DNA from: Pseudomonas fluorescens
GTDB taxonomy: Bacteria; Pseudomonadota; Gammaproteobacteria; Pseudomonadales; Pseudomonadaceae
Reading direction: 5' to 3'
Assembly: GCF_001648775.1 (NCBI RefSeq)
Contig: NZ_LVEJ01000028.1
Span: 196,269-260,268, forward strand
Length of the DNA: 64,000 nt
A program made the translations under genes and the position numbers. Below, piece by piece: positions 60,887 through 64,000 of the stretch; positions within the stretch are counted from its first letter, which is position 1, and each line of letters starts with the position of its first letter. The notes beneath the pieces were generated by a model. The model was not told the DNA's origin. It worked only from the letters and a program-made list of their open reading frames with translations, and did no database searches.

Positions 60887-61885
60887 TCAGCGCAAGGCCA
60901 AAAGCCCCTGCACCAATGGCTCAAGCTCCAGATGATTGACCGCTTTCACTGTGTCGATCATCGGCACCGGCCAGCTCTCAAGACCCAGGCAGGCCCCGAG
61001 CATCGCGCCAAGAATCGCCGCGATGGTGTCAGTGTCACCGCCAAGGCTGGCGGCCATGCACAGCGCTTCAAACGCGCTCATCTCACCGACCGCGACTTGC
61101 TGCGCCAGCGCGAACGAGACCACCACCGACTCCTGCGACGCCACCGAAGTGCCGATCACGTCGTAGAGCAGATCGGCCAGCAGTGCCTTGTCGCTATCGA
61201 CGCTGATGGTGCGCGCCCAACTGATGCGTGAAGCAATGCGGCCGCCAGCGACCCAGTGCCCATGCGCTTCCGCTCGCAGAGCCATTTGCTGACCGAGGTT
61301 CAACGCCTCGCCCAGGTCCATGCCATTGATCCCGGCAGACACCACCGCCGCCACCGCCGCCGCACTGGAAATCCCCAGCGTGGTGTTGTGGGTGACCTGG
61401 CAGGCCTGCACCACCGCCGAGATAAAGCGCTCGGGATCGGCGACATCTGCCGCGATCCCCACCGGCGTAATGCGCATCGCCGCGCCGTTGGTGGTGCCAT
61501 AGCGCCCGGCTTCTTCCGGCGAATGGCCGGCGAGGATCATTTCGATCGCGCGTTTGGTCGATGGCCCGAGCAAGTCCTGCGAGCCCTTGGCCTGCATCTC
61601 GGCTTCCCACTCGATCAAGCGTTGCGCGAGGATCGCCGGTTCGATGCGGCCCTTGCCCTCGACCAGCAACTCGCCAACCAGAATCGCCTGCTCGGTGTCA
61701 TCGGTGATCGAGCCTTTGGGCATGTTCGCGGCGATCGGCTGCAGGGGACCGGCGTCCTGCAAATCGGTGATCGTGCCGAAACGGGTCTTGATGGTTTCGC
61801 GGTTCAGCGATTGCGTCGGCATGCCCAGCGCGTCGCCGAGGGCCAGGCCATAAAACGCACCAAGGGCACGGTTGAGCGCGGTCAT
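60887..61885 (-). CDS. ADP-ribosylglycohydrolase (ARH/DraG)-family hydrolase
   Basis: A 332-residue all-helical ARH-fold protein. The N-terminal GLALGDALGMPTQS, the metal motif GSITDDTEQAI, and the C-terminal GGDTDTIAAILGAMLGA supply the aspartates of the two-Mg centre. Known family members remove ADP-ribose from proteins or nucleotides, but pseudomonad members linked to a permease and PfkB kinase more likely cleave a nucleoside glycosidic bond (inferred from context). Start at 61885 with GGAG seven bases upstream; it overlaps the regulator gene by 4 bp. The longer frame to 62065 is rejected. Confidence 0.85.
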   Translation of the reverse strand: MTALNRALGAFYGLALGDALGMPTQSLNRETIKTRFGTITDLQDAGPLQPIAANMPKGSITDDTEQAILVGELLVEGKGRIEPAILAQRLIEWEAEMQAKGSQDLLGPSTKRAIEMILAGHSPEEAGRYGTTNGAAMRITPVGIAADVADPERFISAVVQACQVTHNTTLGISSAAAVAAVVSAGINGMDLGEALNLGQQMALRAEAHGHWVAGGRIASRISWARTISVDSDKALLADLLYDVIGTSVASQESVVVSFALAQQVAVGEMSAFEALCMAASLGGDTDTIAAILGAMLGACLGLESWPVPMIDTVKAVNHLELEPLVQGLLALR

Positions 61886-62595
61886 TTCGATTCTCCAAAT
61901 TGCAGGTGCAGACGGAAATGCACCGGGTCGAGCAGGCTTTCGACCTGCTCCATGAAACGGTTCTGCCGGTCGTAGGTGGTACGCAGTGCTTTGAGGAAAA
62001 CAGTGCCTTGCGGGCGGCCGAGCAGTTCGGCGTCCTCGGCATTCAACGGTTCGGCGCCGATCCATTGATCGCCGCGCTCACCAATGTAGCCGTAGGCGGC
62101 CAGGGTGATGGTCAGGGAATTGTCGATCAGACCGACGCGCGGCAGGCTTTCCAGGCCGCCAGTAGCCGGCATCAAAGAGCGTTCGAGGGACACCAGCGTG
62201 CCTGCAGTGGAGCGGCGACGCCGGTCAAGAGTGATGAATTGGTCGGTGCCGAAGCGCGCCAGCAGATCGGGCCGGGTCACGGCTTCCAGACGCAACACTT
62301 CGGTGTTGATCAGCGCCCCGCTGTCGGCCAGCGCCTGCGCCCAACCGCTACGCTGGTCGAGGGCGACACCGTCGAAGGTGACGATAGAGCCGACGCCACT
62401 CTGTGTGGCGATGTAATTGCGCCGTTTCAGTTCGGCCAGCGCTTCGCGCAACGTGCCACGGCTGACGTTGAATTCTTGAGCCAACTGATGCTCGCCGGGC
62501 AACAGAAAGCCGTCCTCCATGAGGCCGCTTTCGATGCGCCGGACGAGCTCGTCGACCACCCGTTGTTTCTTGTCAAATCGTACCTGTCTAATCAT
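61882..62595 (-). CDS. GntR/HutC-family transcriptional regulator
   Basis: A 237-residue regulator. The GntR winged helix covers about 10-75 (VVDELVRRIESGLMEDGFLLPGEHQLAQEFNVSRGTLREALAELKRRNYI). A UTRA-type effector domain covers about 90-235. Its last codons overlap the ATG of the glycohydrolase-family gene (4 bp), so it belongs to that operon and probably senses its substrate. No Shine-Dalgarno sequence precedes the ATG; a -10-like TATCAA (62608-62603) lies so close that the message may be leaderless. Confidence 0.86.
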   Translation of the reverse strand: MIRQVRFDKKQRVVDELVRRIESGLMEDGFLLPGEHQLAQEFNVSRGTLREALAELKRRNYIATQSGVGSIVTFDGVALDQRSGWAQALADSGALINTEVLRLEAVTRPDLLARFGTDQFITLDRRRRSTAGTLVSLERSLMPATGGLESLPRVGLIDNSLTITLAAYGYIGERGDQWIGAEPLNAEDAELLGRPQGTVFLKALRTTYDRQNRFMEQVESLLDPVHFRLHLQFGESK

Positions 62596-63006
62596 GTACA
62601 AATTGATAACCGAAACGGGCGCGGGCGGGCAAGGAATATTTGGGGATAGTGACGAAAGGCGGGAGAATCAAAAGCCCCTCACCCTAGCCCTCTCCCGAAG
62701 GGAGAGGGGACTGAATGGGGGATGCTCAAGAGGTACGCCGACCTGAAAGTGCTTCGCCGAATCCACAATCGACGACCCCTTTCAGGTCGACGGATCACCT
62801 CGGTCGGCCCTTCCTCTCACCCTCACCCTAGCCCTCTCCCGAAGGGAGAGGGGACTGAATGGGGGATGCTCAGGAGGTTCGCCGACCTGAAAGAGCTTTG
62901 CCGAATCCATAATCGACGAGGTCTTTCAGGTCGATGCAGGAGGCAAGACACCTCGGTCGGCTCCCTCTCCCTCCGGGAGAGGGCTGGGGTGAGGGTAGCT
63001 TTTGAC
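62596..63006. other. 411-bp gap dominated by the 144-bp repeat mosaic
   Basis: Apart from about 75 bp upstream of the GntR gene, this gap is filled by the repeat described at 62675-62999. No gene is supported. Confidence 0.6.
62675..62999. repeat. Tandem ~144-bp repeat mosaic with inverted end
   Basis: CCCTCACCCTAGCCCTCTCC begins at 62676 and recurs at 62820, each followed by GAAGGGAGAGGGGACTGAA and a hairpin CGACCTGAAAG/CTTTCAGGTCG. The second unit carries a short insertion near 62933-62946. The block closes at 62961-62999 with a partial copy in reverse orientation (CTCCGGGAGAGGGCTGGGGT). The stems can act as terminators for both flanking minus-strand transcripts. Confidence 0.9.
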
Positions 63007-63978
63007 TTAGCGTTGCTTCAGACGGTCAATCACCACAGCCAGCAGCAGAATCGAACCACGAATCACATACTGATAAAACGTATCAATATTCTTCAAGTTC
63101 ATCGCATTCTCAATAATCGCCAGAATCAACACGCCGGCAATCACATGCCGAATCATGCCAATCCCGCCACTCAACGACACCCCGCCCAGCACGCAAGCCG
63201 AGATCACCGTCAGCTCGAACCCCTGACCAATCATCGGCTGCCCGGAGGTCATCCGCGACGCCAGAATCACCCCCGCCAACGCACCAATCACGCCATGCAC
63301 GGCAAAGATAATGATCTTGGTGCGGTCAACATTCACGCCCGCCAGCAACGCCGCTTCCTGGTTGCCGCCGATGGCCATGGTGTTGCGCCCGTAAGTCGTG
63401 TAATTCAGCAGCCAGCCGAAAAACAGAAAGCAGACGATGGTGATCAGAATCGGCACCGGCACGCCAAACAACTGGCCATTACCAAACACGAAGAACGATT
63501 CCTGCGACACACCCACCGCTTTGCCGTTGGCAAAAATGTACGCCAGACCACGAACGATCTGCATGGTCGCCAACGTCGTGATCAATGCATTGACGCGCAA
63601 CTTGGCAATCACAATCCCGTTGATCAGCCCGACAATCAGGCCCATCACCAACGCCGCACTGACACCGAGAAACACACTGTTAGTGTCACGCATCACCACC
63701 GCCGCGACCACGCCGGCACAGGCAATCACCGAGCCCACCGACAAGTCGAAATGCCCCGACGCCAGGCAATACAACATCGTGCACGCGGCGATCCCGGTGG
63801 TGGAAATCGCCAGGCCCAAACCACGCATGTTCAGCGGCGAGAGGAAGTTGTCGATCAGCAGCGTGCAGGCAATGAAAATACCGATCGCCGCCAGCAGCAT
63901 GACCCAGTCATCGAGGAAGCGGCGCATGTCCAAAGGCTTGCGCTCAGTCGGCAGGGTTTCTTTCTGGGTTGTCATCAT
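63007..63978 (-). CDS. araH: L-arabinose ABC transporter permease AraH
   Basis: A 323-residue RbsC/AraH-family permease with about nine membrane segments. CLASGHFDLSVGSVIACAGVV is the substrate-channel motif, and GRNTMAIGGNQEAALLAGVNVDRTK is the cytoplasmic loop that meets the ATPase. The N-terminal RRFLDDWVMLLAAIGIFIACTLLIDNFLSPLNMRGL and the C-terminal MNLKNIDTFYQYVIRGSILLLAVVIDRLKQ match AraH. The ATG at 63978 has GAGAGG five bases upstream; a GTG at 63984 and ATG at 63975 are alternatives. AraF and AraG are expected just beyond the window end. Confidence 0.92.
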   Translation of the reverse strand: MMTTQKETLPTERKPLDMRRFLDDWVMLLAAIGIFIACTLLIDNFLSPLNMRGLGLAISTTGIAACTMLYCLASGHFDLSVGSVIACAGVVAAVVMRDTNSVFLGVSAALVMGLIVGLINGIVIAKLRVNALITTLATMQIVRGLAYIFANGKAVGVSQESFFVFGNGQLFGVPVPILITIVCFLFFGWLLNYTTYGRNTMAIGGNQEAALLAGVNVDRTKIIIFAVHGVIGALAGVILASRMTSGQPMIGQGFELTVISACVLGGVSLSGGIGMIRHVIAGVLILAIIENAMNLKNIDTFYQYVIRGSILLLAVVIDRLKQR

Positions 63979-64000
63979 AGTCACCTCTCAGTTCGCCACG

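Overview
The window looks like a Pseudomonas fluorescens-group chromosome. The GC-rich coding, the gene order (ubiG-mupP-yciK, the NAGGN osmolyte cluster beside yheU and a csrA paralogue, etfBA divergent from etfD) and nine paired REP palindromes of the type GTGGGAGCGAGC(C/T)TGCTCGCGAA all point there. No rRNA, tRNA, CRISPR array, prophage or transposase was seen. All assignments rest on reading the sequence and on family knowledge; nothing was searched.

Layout. 1-3052: nucleoside deaminase end, ubiG, mupP, yciK. 3414-7778: a diguanylate cyclase, a TenA-like protein and a membrane PAS-GGDEF-EAL protein. 8012-12436: a 1474-residue toxin-like gene with a C-terminal deaminase-type zinc domain, sitting alone between conserved genes. 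12438-16763: ABC exporter, DsbA-like protein, trhO, bolA and a DUF2059 protein. 16957-24927: fumC, an EamA transporter, a thiolase, polyphosphate:AMP phosphotransferase, mnmC. 25091-29965: three genes for the osmoprotectant N-acetylglutaminylglutamine amide. 30137-31904: yheU, an rsmI-type csrA with a hairpin at its ribosome binding site, ynfA, an SDR enzyme. 32211-40113: a DUF3309 peptide, an LTA-synthase-like sulfatase, START, YkgJ, a MocR regulator, a lipoprotein/OmpA pair, a periplasmic binding protein. 40194-44091: etfBA divergent from ETF-ubiquinone oxidoreductase, with a PsrA-type box and a strong promoter. 44189-46324: AraC regulator and zinc alcohol dehydrogenase. 46321-51506: D-galactonate operon dgoK-dgoA-dgoD-dgoT followed by an IclR regulator.

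51584-53912 is an AT-rich accessory cassette: a small GHSLGG lipase/esterase abutting the stop codon of a GC-rich gene, then two related cysteine-containing lipoproteins. This resembles type VI lipase effector/immunity modules but carries no VgrG or PAAR gene. 54735-58123 holds a GNAT, an HD protein, an MFS transporter and two small proteins. 58285-62595 is a four-gene cluster (GntR regulator, ADP-ribosylglycohydrolase-family enzyme, NCS1 permease, PfkB kinase) that looks like an uncharacterised nucleoside-uptake and catabolism unit. 62675-62999 is a mosaic of about 144-bp repeats, followed by araH.

The most promising leads are the orphan deaminase toxin without an adjacent immunity gene, the lipase/two-lipoprotein cassette, the csrA leader hairpin and the nucleoside-type operon.
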